From assembly GCA_964640175.1 (NCBI GenBank), contig CAZXFW010000002.1:310001-374000 (forward strand): a DNA stretch of 64,000 bases, given 5' to 3'. Numbering within the stretch: position 1 is the stretch's first letter; each line of letters starts with the position of its first letter. The notes beneath the pieces were generated by a model. That model had not been told where the DNA came from and made no database searches. It saw only the letters and a program-made list of their open reading frames with translations. The stretch comes from JACKDX01 sp964640175 (lineage in GTDB: Bacteria > Myxococcota_A > Polyangia > Polyangiales > GCA-016699535). This document shows positions 46,221 through 53,967 of the stretch, in pieces. The translations under genes and the position numbers were made by a program.

Positions 46221-47261
46221 ATGAACGTCATCGAACTGCTGCAAAAGCTCGAAAAACCTGGAGCAACCAAGTCCTCGGGGGCTTCTTCCGCTACACCAAA
46301 ACCGTCCCAAAGTGTCTATGTTCTCGTGGGCGAAGAAGCCCTGCTCCGTGACCGTGCACTTGCAGCGTTACGAAACCACCATACCGACGAAGCCACCTTG
46401 GCGTTTAATCACGATGTCTTCCACGCCAAGGACACTCAACCGCAACGCATTGTAGAAGCAGTTAAAACCCTCCCCATGTTGGCCGGCCAGCGGTTTATCG
46501 TGGTCAAAGAAGCCGAACTTTTTTCTGCCGAAGATCTTGAACACCTTAGCCCGCTGATCGAGCATCCAGTTCCCACCACCTGCCTCATTCTCATGGCTCA
46601 AAAACTGGATGGACGAAGCCGTTTTGCACGCTTGGTGAAGCAAAAAGAGTATTGGATAGACGTCCAACCGCCACGGGCCAAAGGCTTATCCACCTTTATC
46701 ATGTCAGAAGCGAAACGGCGTGGTCATGCCCTTGGAGCGAATGAGTCATTAATACTCATGGAAATCTTGGGCGTAGATCTTTTAGCCATCGACGATGCGC
46801 TTGAGCGTCTCTCATTGTATGTGGGCCCCCATGAACCCATCACCGCGGAAGCGATTGAAGCTGTGGTGGTATATTTGCCCCTTGCCACGATCTGGGACCT
46901 GGTCGATGGCGTGAGTGCGTTGGATCAACATCGGGCGTTGACTGCACTCTGTGCCTTAGAGCGCTTACGCGAGCCGCCCTTACGTATTGTGGCGATGCTC
47001 GCACGGCAATTTCGTATTCTGGCGCGTATGAAAGACGCGCTTTCCAACCATACCGATCCTTTGACTGCGGCACGTCACGCGGGCGCTCCCCCTTTTAAGG
47101 CCGCAGAGCTTGCAGCCGCATCCCGAAAGCTTGCAAACGCCCGGCTCCGGTTGGCGTTTAAGGAGCTGGCAGGTCTTGATCAGGCGCTCAAATCCAGCCG
47201 CTGCCCGCCTGAAGTGCTGCTGCAACAAGCTGTGTTGCGCCTCTCTGCTCCGGCCACCTGA
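46221..47261 (+). CDS. holA: DNA polymerase III delta subunit
   Basis: A 346-residue reading from the ATG at 46221, close to the usual HolA length; the frame is open to 46101, but those 40 residues are unlike the family and overlap the divergent clpA promoter region. The AAA+-like N-terminal domain starts SVYVLVGEEALLRDRAL. The DNA_pol3_delta core is visible in PMLAGQRFIVVKEAE, ESLILMEILGVDLLAIDDAL and the helical C-terminal domain (REPPLRIVAMLARQFRIL). It opens the beta clamp in the clamp loader. It converges with rpsT 11 bases downstream. Confidence 0.92.
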   Translation: MNVIELLQKLEKPGATKSSGASSATPKPSQSVYVLVGEEALLRDRALAALRNHHTDEATLAFNHDVFHAKDTQPQRIVEAVKTLPMLAGQRFIVVKEAELFSAEDLEHLSPLIEHPVPTTCLILMAQKLDGRSRFARLVKQKEYWIDVQPPRAKGLSTFIMSEAKRRGHALGANESLILMEILGVDLLAIDDALERLSLYVGPHEPITAEAIEAVVVYLPLATIWDLVDGVSALDQHRALTALCALERLREPPLRIVAMLARQFRILARMKDALSNHTDPLTAARHAGAPPFKAAELAAASRKLANARLRLAFKELAGLDQALKSSRCPPEVLLQQAVLRLSAPAT

Positions 47262-47272
47262 CAGCGATGAGG

Positions 47273-47542
47273 TTACTTCTGCTGTGCAGCCTGGATGCGA
47301 GAGCTTAAACGCGCAATGTAACGAGAGCCTGTTTGGCGATGATACACGCCTTTTGCCACTGCTTGGTCGATGCGCTGCATGACTACGCGCAGGGTCTCTT
47401 GAGCCGCTTTGACATCACCAGCTTCGACGGCACTGCGCAGGCTCTTTGCAAGGGTCCTTACGGTTGATAGCACATGCCGATTGCGTGCTCGACGACGCTC
47501 ACTCTGCCGATGTCGTTTTAATGCTGATTTATGTTCTGCCAC
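47273..47542 (-). CDS. rpsT: ribosomal protein S20
   Basis: The 89-residue, highly basic protein starts at GTG 47542. The beginning AEHKSALKRHRQSERRRARN and the helical remainder with KGVYHRQTGSRYIARLS are the S20 family pattern; S20 binds 16S rRNA in the small subunit. A promoter match lies just upstream. The use of a non-ATG start agrees with the autoregulated non-ATG start of rpsT in other bacteria. It is monocistronic here. Confidence 0.97.
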   Translation of the reverse strand: MAEHKSALKRHRQSERRRARNRHVLSTVRTLAKSLRSAVEAGDVKAAQETLRVVMQRIDQAVAKGVYHRQTGSRYIARLSSRIQAAQQK

Positions 47543-47577
47543 AGATCAAACCCACTCAAATTGCGATAAGGGATAGC

Positions 47578-47606
47578 CAAATAGCCTCTGAACTCAGCTA
47601 TGTCAA
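47578..47606 (-). promoter_or_regulatory. candidate sigma-70-type promoter of rpsT
   Basis: On the minus strand a perfect -35 TTGACA (47606-47601) is followed after 17 bp by TATTTG (47583-47578). The expected start lies about 30 bases before the GTG of rpsT. Confidence 0.5.
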
Positions 47607-47624
47607 GCTGGAACCACGCTGCAA

Positions 47625-47651
47625 TTGATGCCACCGTGCAATTGTTATACT
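47625..47651 (+). promoter_or_regulatory. candidate promoter of the PEGA kinase gene
   Basis: TTGATG (47625-47630) and TATACT (47646-47651) lie 15 bp apart, a short spacing. A start near 47658 lies upstream of the GTG at 47690 and would place the long reading from 47600 outside the transcript. Confidence 0.4.
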
Positions 47652-47675
47652 ATATTGGGTGTTTAGCTCTCCTTA

Positions 47676-47681
47676 GAGGAG
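47676..47681 (+). promoter_or_regulatory. Shine-Dalgarno that fixes the PEGA kinase start
   Basis: GAGGAG ends eight bases before GTG at 47690. This is one of the strongest ribosome-binding sites in the window and supports the GTG over the in-frame ATG at 47600. Confidence 0.75.
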
Positions 47682-47689
47682 CCCCTTTA

Positions 47690-49345
47690 GTGTCCTCCCC
47701 CAACCCCACAAGCGCGCCACATCAGCTACCACACAACCTAGGGCGCTACCACATCCTTGGACACTTGGCTTCAGGAGGAATGGCTGAAGTATTGCTTGCC
47801 AAGCTTATCGGGCCAAGCGGATTTGAACGGCCCGTCATCATTAAGCGTATCCTGCCGAACCTAGCAACGCGCTCGGAGTTTGTGACCATGTTCCTTGACG
47901 AAGCGCGCATCATTGCCGCGATTCGTCATCCCAACGTGGTCCAAGTTCAGGAACTGGTTCATGACAACCACGAACTCTACCTCGTCATGGAGTATTTGGC
48001 CGGAGAAAACATCGCCGGCATCATTACGCGCTACCGGACGCTCAATGAACGCTTGGAATATGCACTCTGCGCCCATGTCATCTCTGAGGCCTGTGCCGGC
48101 TTGCATGCGACTCACGAGCTTCGGAATATTAATAGCGAACCCCTTAACATCGTTCATCGCGACATTTCGCCACAGAATATTTTTGTAACCTATGATGGCA
48201 CCACCAAAGTGCTCGACTTTGGAATTGCAAAAGCGGCAGATCGTTTTACAACCACCGAAGCTGGACAGCTAAAAGGGAAGTTTGCCTACATGTCCCCAGA
48301 GCAGTGTAAAGGACATGAGGTTGATCGCCGCACCGATATCTTCGCCCTTGGCGTAGTGCTTTACGAACTGACCACGGGTCACCGACTGTTTGCTCGTGCC
48401 ACAGCCATGAAAACCCTGGAAGCCATTTGTTACGATGTCATTCCAGCGCCATCCACCTACTTCGACAACTACCCTGCTGAACTTGAACGCATCTGCCTCA
48501 AAGCTCTCGATCGTGACCCAGACAAACGTTATGCCACTGCGGCCGACATGCGCCGTGAACTTGTCGAAGTCACGAAAAGCCTAGGATTCCAAGGCATTCC
48601 CGAAGAGGTATTGGCCAATCAAATGGCCGAGGCGTTTGCAGACCGCATTGAAGAAAAAAGAGAAATGCTTAGCAGAGTGCGTAGCGGCTCTACGCTTTCG
48701 CACATTCCTTCTCCTGAAGTCACTTCCGAAATGAGCCTCGCAGTTCGCAAACAGAACCTGCACTCGGACGGCGAGAAGACCAGCGGCATTCATGCCATAG
48801 ATGACACCTTCTCTGTTTCTCAACAGAGAGGCTCAAGGCGTTGGCTATGGGCCACGATCCCTGTTGTTTTACTGTTAGCGGCAGGAGCCTTTGTCGCCCC
48901 TAGCCTCTTTCGTTCGCAACAAGCAAAGTACAACTCGCATTCTGGTGATATGCTTGCACCTGCCCTAGGCACTTCTTCCAACACAAAGACATCGAGAGGC
49001 CTTGACCTTCCCGAGCCTGCACCCAGAGTGCCTACCCCCCACATGGTAAGCATTGGTATTGACAGTATACCTCAAGGCGCAGAGGTTTCCTTAGACGGCC
49101 AGAACTATGGACGCACACCTTTGGCAATTTCAGTCGAGCAGAATACAGATGTCCGTACACTCCTTCTTTCCCATAAAGGGCATAAATCGGTGACTAAACA
49201 GTTTACCGCAGGCAACGACCAACAGATGTATATCGTGCTACCTCGCATAGAAACCCGCGCACGGCGCAAAGAGCCTCCTTCACGCACCTCCCCGCCTCCT
49301 CAAAACACGTCACCTCCACCCGCAGACTTTCATCGCTTTGACTAA
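47690..49345 (+). CDS. Ser/Thr protein kinase with C-terminal PEGA domain
   Basis: A 551-residue reading from GTG 47690. The kinase domain at about 19-285 shows the glycine loop LASGGMAEVLLA, VIIKRI, HRDISPQNIFV, DFGIAKA and the APE-equivalent MSPEQ. One transmembrane helix lies at about 383-405 (LWATIPVVLLLAAGAFV). A PEGA domain follows at about 445-515 (IPQGAEVSLDGQNYGRTPLA), expected outside the inner membrane, then a Pro-rich end. PEGA domains are often found on surface-layer or wall-associated proteins, so this kinase may sense the envelope. It lies upstream of murJ (lipid II export) on the same strand. Confidence 0.93.
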   Translation: MSSPNPTSAPHQLPHNLGRYHILGHLASGGMAEVLLAKLIGPSGFERPVIIKRILPNLATRSEFVTMFLDEARIIAAIRHPNVVQVQELVHDNHELYLVMEYLAGENIAGIITRYRTLNERLEYALCAHVISEACAGLHATHELRNINSEPLNIVHRDISPQNIFVTYDGTTKVLDFGIAKAADRFTTTEAGQLKGKFAYMSPEQCKGHEVDRRTDIFALGVVLYELTTGHRLFARATAMKTLEAICYDVIPAPSTYFDNYPAELERICLKALDRDPDKRYATAADMRRELVEVTKSLGFQGIPEEVLANQMAEAFADRIEEKREMLSRVRSGSTLSHIPSPEVTSEMSLAVRKQNLHSDGEKTSGIHAIDDTFSVSQQRGSRRWLWATIPVVLLLAAGAFVAPSLFRSQQAKYNSHSGDMLAPALGTSSNTKTSRGLDLPEPAPRVPTPHMVSIGIDSIPQGAEVSLDGQNYGRTPLAISVEQNTDVRTLLLSHKGHKSVTKQFTAGNDQQMYIVLPRIETRARRKEPPSRTSPPPQNTSPPPADFHRFD

Positions 49346-49395
49346 GCAAGGCTTGGTTGCAAAGTCGGAAGGTTTCGGCTTACCTCATCGCACCC

Positions 49396-50964
49396 ATGCA
49401 ATCCGTATCTAAATCGGCAGCCGTTGTTGGCCTAGGAACATTAGCCTCCCGCATTTTAGGCGCACTCAGAGATGCCGTGATTGCTGCCCTGTTCACAGTA
49501 AAAGCCACGGATGCCTTTTTCATTGCATTTACCATCCCCAATTCCTTACGCGTCCTCTTGGGTGAAGGAGCGGTTTCGGCTGCATTTGTGCCTGTATTGA
49601 GCGAAGTACGTGAGACCCGCCACGCGGATTACAGTCGCGTCTTTAACGCCTTAGCGGGAATCATGCTGCTTGTACTTACTGCAACCACTGTATGTGGTGT
49701 GGTGTTTGCTCCTGAAATCGTCACTCTCTATGCCGCTGGTTATTTGGATGATCCTCCTCAGTTTCAATTGACGGTCACGCTCACTCGGTGGGTGTTTCCA
49801 TACATCTCGTTGGTAGGGCTCAGTGCACTTGTCACCGCCAGCCTTAACACACTTGGCAAGTTTGCCGTACCTTCATTGGCGCCCATATGGCTCAACGTGG
49901 CCCTCATTGTCAGTGCACTGGCGCTACCATCCTGCTTAGGCTACTGGGATATTCCGGTCATCTTCGCGCTCGCAATAGGCGTCCTGGTGGGCGGTATCCT
50001 TCAGGTGGTAAGTCAACTGCCTTGGCTGCATCGGCAAAAGCTCCTGGGCGTCCCAAGCTTTAATGCAAGAGATCCTGCCGTACGCAAAGCCTTCAAGCTT
50101 CTTGTGCCTTTATTGGCCGGATTAGGCGTCTATCAACTCAATGTCATGGGCTCACGACTGCTTGCTTCATTCCTTGAAGAAGGCGCTCAAAGCTTTCTTT
50201 ATTACAGCCAACGGCTTGTGGAAATTCCACAAGGCATGATTGCTTTAGCCATCAGTTCGGCTGCATTGCCCACACTAGCGGCTCAACGCAGTCGAGGCGA
50301 ACATCAGGAAGCAGCAGCCACATTGTCACACGCGCTACGCCTGTGCTTGTTTCTCACGTTGCCTGCAACGGTATTTTTTATGGCGTTTGCATATCCCACG
50401 GTAAGCGTGTTGTTAGGCCGTGGCCATTTTGACCCTGTGTATGTCGAACAAACTGCACGGGCTTTGTTTTGGCAAGCCACCGGTATTTGGTCGATCGCCA
50501 CGATACGCACTATTGTTCCTGCATTCCACTCTCACAATGACACCCGCTCTCCTGTTGCAGGAAGTATCGTCAACTTGGTTGTGTTTATTGGTTCTGCACT
50601 TTATTTCATGAAATCCATGAGCCATGCAGGCATTGCCCTGGCTATCAGCCTGGCAGGCATTGCCCAACTCGGAACACTGCTCTTTTTCCTACGCAACCAC
50701 CCCATGAAAGATGCTTTTCGCGATATGGGCCACAGTGTATTTAAAATGGTCGTGGCAAGCGTGCTGATGGCGTGCCTTCTGCTTTTAGCCGCACACCGTA
50801 TCCCTTGGGCCAACGCGGGAAACGATCCATGGAAAATCGCCATGTTCGTAATTTGCTCTCTTACCGCATGTGGCGTCTATGTGCTCTCAAGTTGGCTCAT
50901 CAAAAGCCGTGAGCTAAGAGAGTTCACGAGCGTTTTCCAGCGTCGAAACACCACAACCCCATGA
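49396..50964 (+). CDS. murJ: lipid II flippase MurJ
   Basis: A 522-residue reading from the ATG at 49396, with about 14 hydrophobic helices as expected. The N-terminal helix pattern SAAVVGLGTLASRILGALRD, the motif GEGAVSAAFVPVLSE and the basic cavity residues are typical of MurJ/MviN. It flips lipid II across the inner membrane for peptidoglycan synthesis. It is 50 bases after the PEGA kinase and overlaps engB by four bases, so it is probably part of one operon through the metallophosphoesterase gene. Confidence 0.95.
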   Translation: MQSVSKSAAVVGLGTLASRILGALRDAVIAALFTVKATDAFFIAFTIPNSLRVLLGEGAVSAAFVPVLSEVRETRHADYSRVFNALAGIMLLVLTATTVCGVVFAPEIVTLYAAGYLDDPPQFQLTVTLTRWVFPYISLVGLSALVTASLNTLGKFAVPSLAPIWLNVALIVSALALPSCLGYWDIPVIFALAIGVLVGGILQVVSQLPWLHRQKLLGVPSFNARDPAVRKAFKLLVPLLAGLGVYQLNVMGSRLLASFLEEGAQSFLYYSQRLVEIPQGMIALAISSAALPTLAAQRSRGEHQEAAATLSHALRLCLFLTLPATVFFMAFAYPTVSVLLGRGHFDPVYVEQTARALFWQATGIWSIATIRTIVPAFHSHNDTRSPVAGSIVNLVVFIGSALYFMKSMSHAGIALAISLAGIAQLGTLLFFLRNHPMKDAFRDMGHSVFKMVVASVLMACLLLLAAHRIPWANAGNDPWKIAMFVICSLTACGVYVLSSWLIKSRELREFTSVFQRRNTTTP

Positions 50965-51590
50965 AAGAACCTGTGCTCAGCGCGGAATTCATTGCCGCAT
51001 CCACTTCGCTCCTTAACATGCCTCCTCCTCTTTACGCAGAGGTCGCGTTTGCCGGACGTTCCAATGTTGGAAAATCCAGCCTTATCAATAGCCTCGTGGT
51101 ACGACGGAATCTTGCACGAACCAGCTCTCGCCCCGGCCATACACGCACCCTCAATTTCTACCGTGTTCAGACAATTCAAGGCACTATGGATTTTGTCGAT
51201 CTTCCAGGATACGGCTACGCGAAGCGGAGTAAAACCGAACGACAGGCTTGGGCAGAGGTGATGCGTGATTTTATGTTTACCCGAAGTAGCCTACGCGCCG
51301 TTGCATTGGTGGTTGACATAAGGCGTGAAATGCAAGCCGAAGAGCAGCAAATTCTTTCTCACTGCCACCGTCATCAAAAGAATCTTGTGCTCATCGCAAC
51401 CAAAATGGACAAGCTAGCCCCTTCACGTCAGTCGGCAGCCCTGACGGCCATTCAAAAAAAAACCAAGGTACAGGTGTTTGGCTACAGCGCCGTAACGGCT
51501 GTGGGGCGTCTTAACCTATGGAATGCACTACTGACAGCTGCTGGTCTAGAAAGCCGCAAGGTTGAAGTCCCCTCGGAGTCAAAATCATGA
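50961..51590 (+). CDS. engB: ribosome-biogenesis GTPase EngB/YsxC
   Basis: The 209-residue GTPase has G1 GRSNVGKSSL, the switch I region TSSRPGHTRTLNF, G3 DLPGYG and G4 TKMD in EngB order. It assists late assembly of the large ribosomal subunit. It overlaps murJ (ATGA) at its start and the metallophosphoesterase gene (ATGA) at its end, so three genes are translationally linked. Confidence 0.96.
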   Translation: MKEPVLSAEFIAASTSLLNMPPPLYAEVAFAGRSNVGKSSLINSLVVRRNLARTSSRPGHTRTLNFYRVQTIQGTMDFVDLPGYGYAKRSKTERQAWAEVMRDFMFTRSSLRAVALVVDIRREMQAEEQQILSHCHRHQKNLVLIATKMDKLAPSRQSAALTAIQKKTKVQVFGYSAVTAVGRLNLWNALLTAAGLESRKVEVPSESKS

Positions 51591-52690
51591 AGCTACTGCG
51601 CTTAGTGTTGAGCGACCTTCATTTGAGCACAGGCATTCGTCGTGGCGAACTTAATCCTCTTGAAGATTTTGTTCATGACGATCGTTTTGCCGACTTATTA
51701 CACTACTACGACGAACTTGCCGGCACAGAAACCACCATTGAGTTAATTTTGAACGGCGACATTTTTGATCTCCTCAAAGTGAAGATAGGTAACACGTGGC
51801 CGATTGAAGTAACGCCCCAAATCGCAGCAGAAAAACTGCGCAAATGTCTGGATGGGCATCCTCGTTTCGTCCGAGCGCTGAGGGATTTTTTAGCCAAGGA
51901 CAATCGGCGCCTCGTGTATCTGCCAGGCAATCATGACTTGGACATGTGGTTTACCGCGCCTCAAGAACTTTTCCTGCGCTATATCGCCCCTGGTGAAAAA
52001 GCAGCTCGAGTGCGCTTCATCACTGAAAACGATACGTATTATCTACCTGAAGGCATTCAGATCCGTCACGGACATCAACTTGAGCGCATCCACCGCGTGG
52101 ATTATGCCCATATGATACGCAAAACCAAAGACGGCACCGAAGTCCTCAACTTACCATGGGGAAGCATTTGGATTCTTGAAGTGATGAATCCCGCCAAAGA
52201 ACAGCGCAGTCATATTGATCGTGTGCAGCCCTTCCGGCGTTTTCTCATGGGAGGGCTACTTTTCGACAGTAGATTCGCACTTCGGTTTTTGTTTTCATCA
52301 ACGGTGCATTTCATCCGCCATCGAATCTTTACCATTCATGTATGGAAAGAACGCCTACGTAACTTTACGAAGATTCTTCGTGAAGAAATCTTCTCCATCG
52401 GGACTTACGATGAATCTGCCATTAACGTCCTTCAGCAACTTCGGGGAGTACACACGTTAATTGTCGGACACAGCCATGGCCCACGTTTTCTTTCGTTGCC
52501 CCAAGGCAAGGTTCTTGTAAATACCGGCACATGGATCCGAATGATCAACATCGACCTACAACACCTTGGACAAAACAGCGGATTGACCTACGCCATCATT
52601 GAATACGACGATGAAGGGCACCCTCGTACAAGCCTCATGCGGTGGTTCGGAAGAAACGTGCCCTGCGAAGCCATTCCGTACGCAGACTGA
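51587..52690 (+). CDS. calcineurin-like metallophosphoesterase
   Basis: The 367-residue protein has all metal-binding motifs of the family: SDLHLS (DxH), LNGDIFDLL (GD), PGNHDLDMW (GNHD) and a late VGHSHGP (GHxH), together with RHGHQLERIH. It resembles LpxH-type UDP-2,3-diacylglucosamine hydrolases in motif order but is over 100 residues longer than E. coli LpxH, with an insertion between GNHD and GHSH. LpxH-like lipid A work is possible, not shown. It is the last gene of the murJ-engB group. Confidence 0.85.
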   Translation: MKLLRLVLSDLHLSTGIRRGELNPLEDFVHDDRFADLLHYYDELAGTETTIELILNGDIFDLLKVKIGNTWPIEVTPQIAAEKLRKCLDGHPRFVRALRDFLAKDNRRLVYLPGNHDLDMWFTAPQELFLRYIAPGEKAARVRFITENDTYYLPEGIQIRHGHQLERIHRVDYAHMIRKTKDGTEVLNLPWGSIWILEVMNPAKEQRSHIDRVQPFRRFLMGGLLFDSRFALRFLFSSTVHFIRHRIFTIHVWKERLRNFTKILREEIFSIGTYDESAINVLQQLRGVHTLIVGHSHGPRFLSLPQGKVLVNTGTWIRMINIDLQHLGQNSGLTYAIIEYDDEGHPRTSLMRWFGRNVPCEAIPYAD

Positions 52691-52922
52691 GCCAAAGCTC
52701 AAGCTGTAAGGTCGTGTGCCATTTTGTCAATTTCTACCGCAGCCATCAAAGAGATCTGCCACCTTGTCTTTTCTCGGAGATAGGGGGCCATTTCATGCGT
52801 GGGCTGAGCTTTTGAGAACACAGCGAGTTTACCATTGTAACATATTGTTTTTACTGAATTATATGAACAAGCCCTTTCTGAGTTCTGCGCCCGCCGGCTC
52901 TCTTTAGAAGGCAAAGAAACTT

Positions 52923-52938
52923 TGGCACGACCATTGCT
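52923..52938 (+). promoter_or_regulatory. sigma-54 (-24/-12) promoter of the T2SS operon
   Basis: TGGCACG (52923-52929), four bases, then TTGCT (52934-52938) is a complete match to the sigma-54 consensus TGGCACG-N4-TTGCW, with exactly ten bases between the invariant GG and GC. The expected start near 52949 lies about 19 bases before the gspC start codon. The 277-bp gap from 52691 holds no convincing gene; it contains an A/T-rich tract at about 52834-52867, a reasonable place for activator or bending-protein sites. Sigma-54 promoters need an enhancer-binding ATPase to open. Confidence 0.85.
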
Positions 52939-52967
52939 ATCCTCTTATAAGAACCAGCAAGTGAATC

Positions 52968-53963
52968 GTGCGTTTTCATTTACATCAACAACACGTCGTT
53001 TTTGCAATCGTGGCCCTGAGCTTCGTGCTCAGCGCGATGCTATTTGCCCATGGCTGTACACGTATTCTTGCGGCTCAAGTGATCACCCTCGATCCCGCCA
53101 TTCAAGCAGCCCGCCCTACGTTACGTGCTGCACTCCGGTCACGCCAGCTTTCAGCCGGTGCCGAAGCGCCCAAAGATCCCAAGGTTGTCCTCAAGCGTAA
53201 TATCTTTGATTCCGTGCTAGGCCCGATGGATCAAGCCCCTGTGGACGCCTGGATGGACGAAGCTGCTGCAATCGATCCTAATGCTCCCCCCCCGCCATGC
53301 GATGGGGGCCTAAAGCTTGTGGGTGCCTATGCCATTCCCAAATTGCCTGAATACTCATTTGCAGCCATTAGCAGTGGCGGAAGTGGCCTTCTATACCGCC
53401 AAGGCATGTCGATTGATGGACGTATCGTCGCTGAAATCACTCCGGAAGCGGTATACCTAAGCAAAGGAAGTGGCGGGCTATGCTCTTTATCGATGTTTGC
53501 ATCCACTCAAGGGGGCCATTCCCCTAGCATGGTCACAAGCGCCATCCCTCCTAGCGCTGGACTCGGAGTCGATAGATCACTCAACGCAAGTGGTTCAGAT
53601 ATTGCCGCCATGGATCTTCAGCAAGGGATAGAAAAACTGAGCGATACCTCTTACAACATCAATCGTAGCCTGGTGGACAAACTTTTAGAAAATCAATCTG
53701 CTCTGATGCGAGCCGCACGAATCACCCCTATCAAAGAAGGAGACCGGGTCAGTGGAGTTAAATTGTCGTCGATCCGGCCTAACACATTGCTTTCCACAAT
53801 TGGGCTAACAAATGGCGACGTACTTCGCACCATTAACGGCTTTGACATGGCTGACCCAAGCGCCGCGCTTCAAGCCTATGCGCGACTACGAAATGAAAGC
53901 AACCTCACAGTTTCTATCTTGCGTAACGGTGCGCCAGTCACTTTAACTTATAACATTCGATAG
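52968..53963 (+). CDS. gspC: type II secretion protein GspC
   Basis: The 331-residue protein starts at GTG 52968. One transmembrane helix at about 9-30 is followed by a periplasmic homology-region domain (VVLKRNIFDSVLGP, then LKLVGAYAIPKLPEYSFAAI). A helical linker and a C-terminal PDZ-like domain follow at about 240-331 (VKLSSIRPNTLLSTIGLTNGDVLRTING). GspC links the inner-membrane platform to the GspD secretin. The gene is first in the operon, directly after a sigma-54 promoter. A run of eight C at 53286-53293 encodes part of a Pro stretch. Confidence 0.9.
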   Translation: MRFHLHQQHVVFAIVALSFVLSAMLFAHGCTRILAAQVITLDPAIQAARPTLRAALRSRQLSAGAEAPKDPKVVLKRNIFDSVLGPMDQAPVDAWMDEAAAIDPNAPPPPCDGGLKLVGAYAIPKLPEYSFAAISSGGSGLLYRQGMSIDGRIVAEITPEAVYLSKGSGGLCSLSMFASTQGGHSPSMVTSAIPPSAGLGVDRSLNASGSDIAAMDLQQGIEKLSDTSYNINRSLVDKLLENQSALMRAARITPIKEGDRVSGVKLSSIRPNTLLSTIGLTNGDVLRTINGFDMADPSAALQAYARLRNESNLTVSILRNGAPVTLTYNIR

Positions 53964-53967
53964 CATT

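Noticed and set aside
52699..52914. A 71-codon minus-strand frame in the gap before gspC
   Set aside because: No ribosome-binding site, no recognisable family, and it covers the region expected to hold regulatory sites of the sigma-54 promoter.
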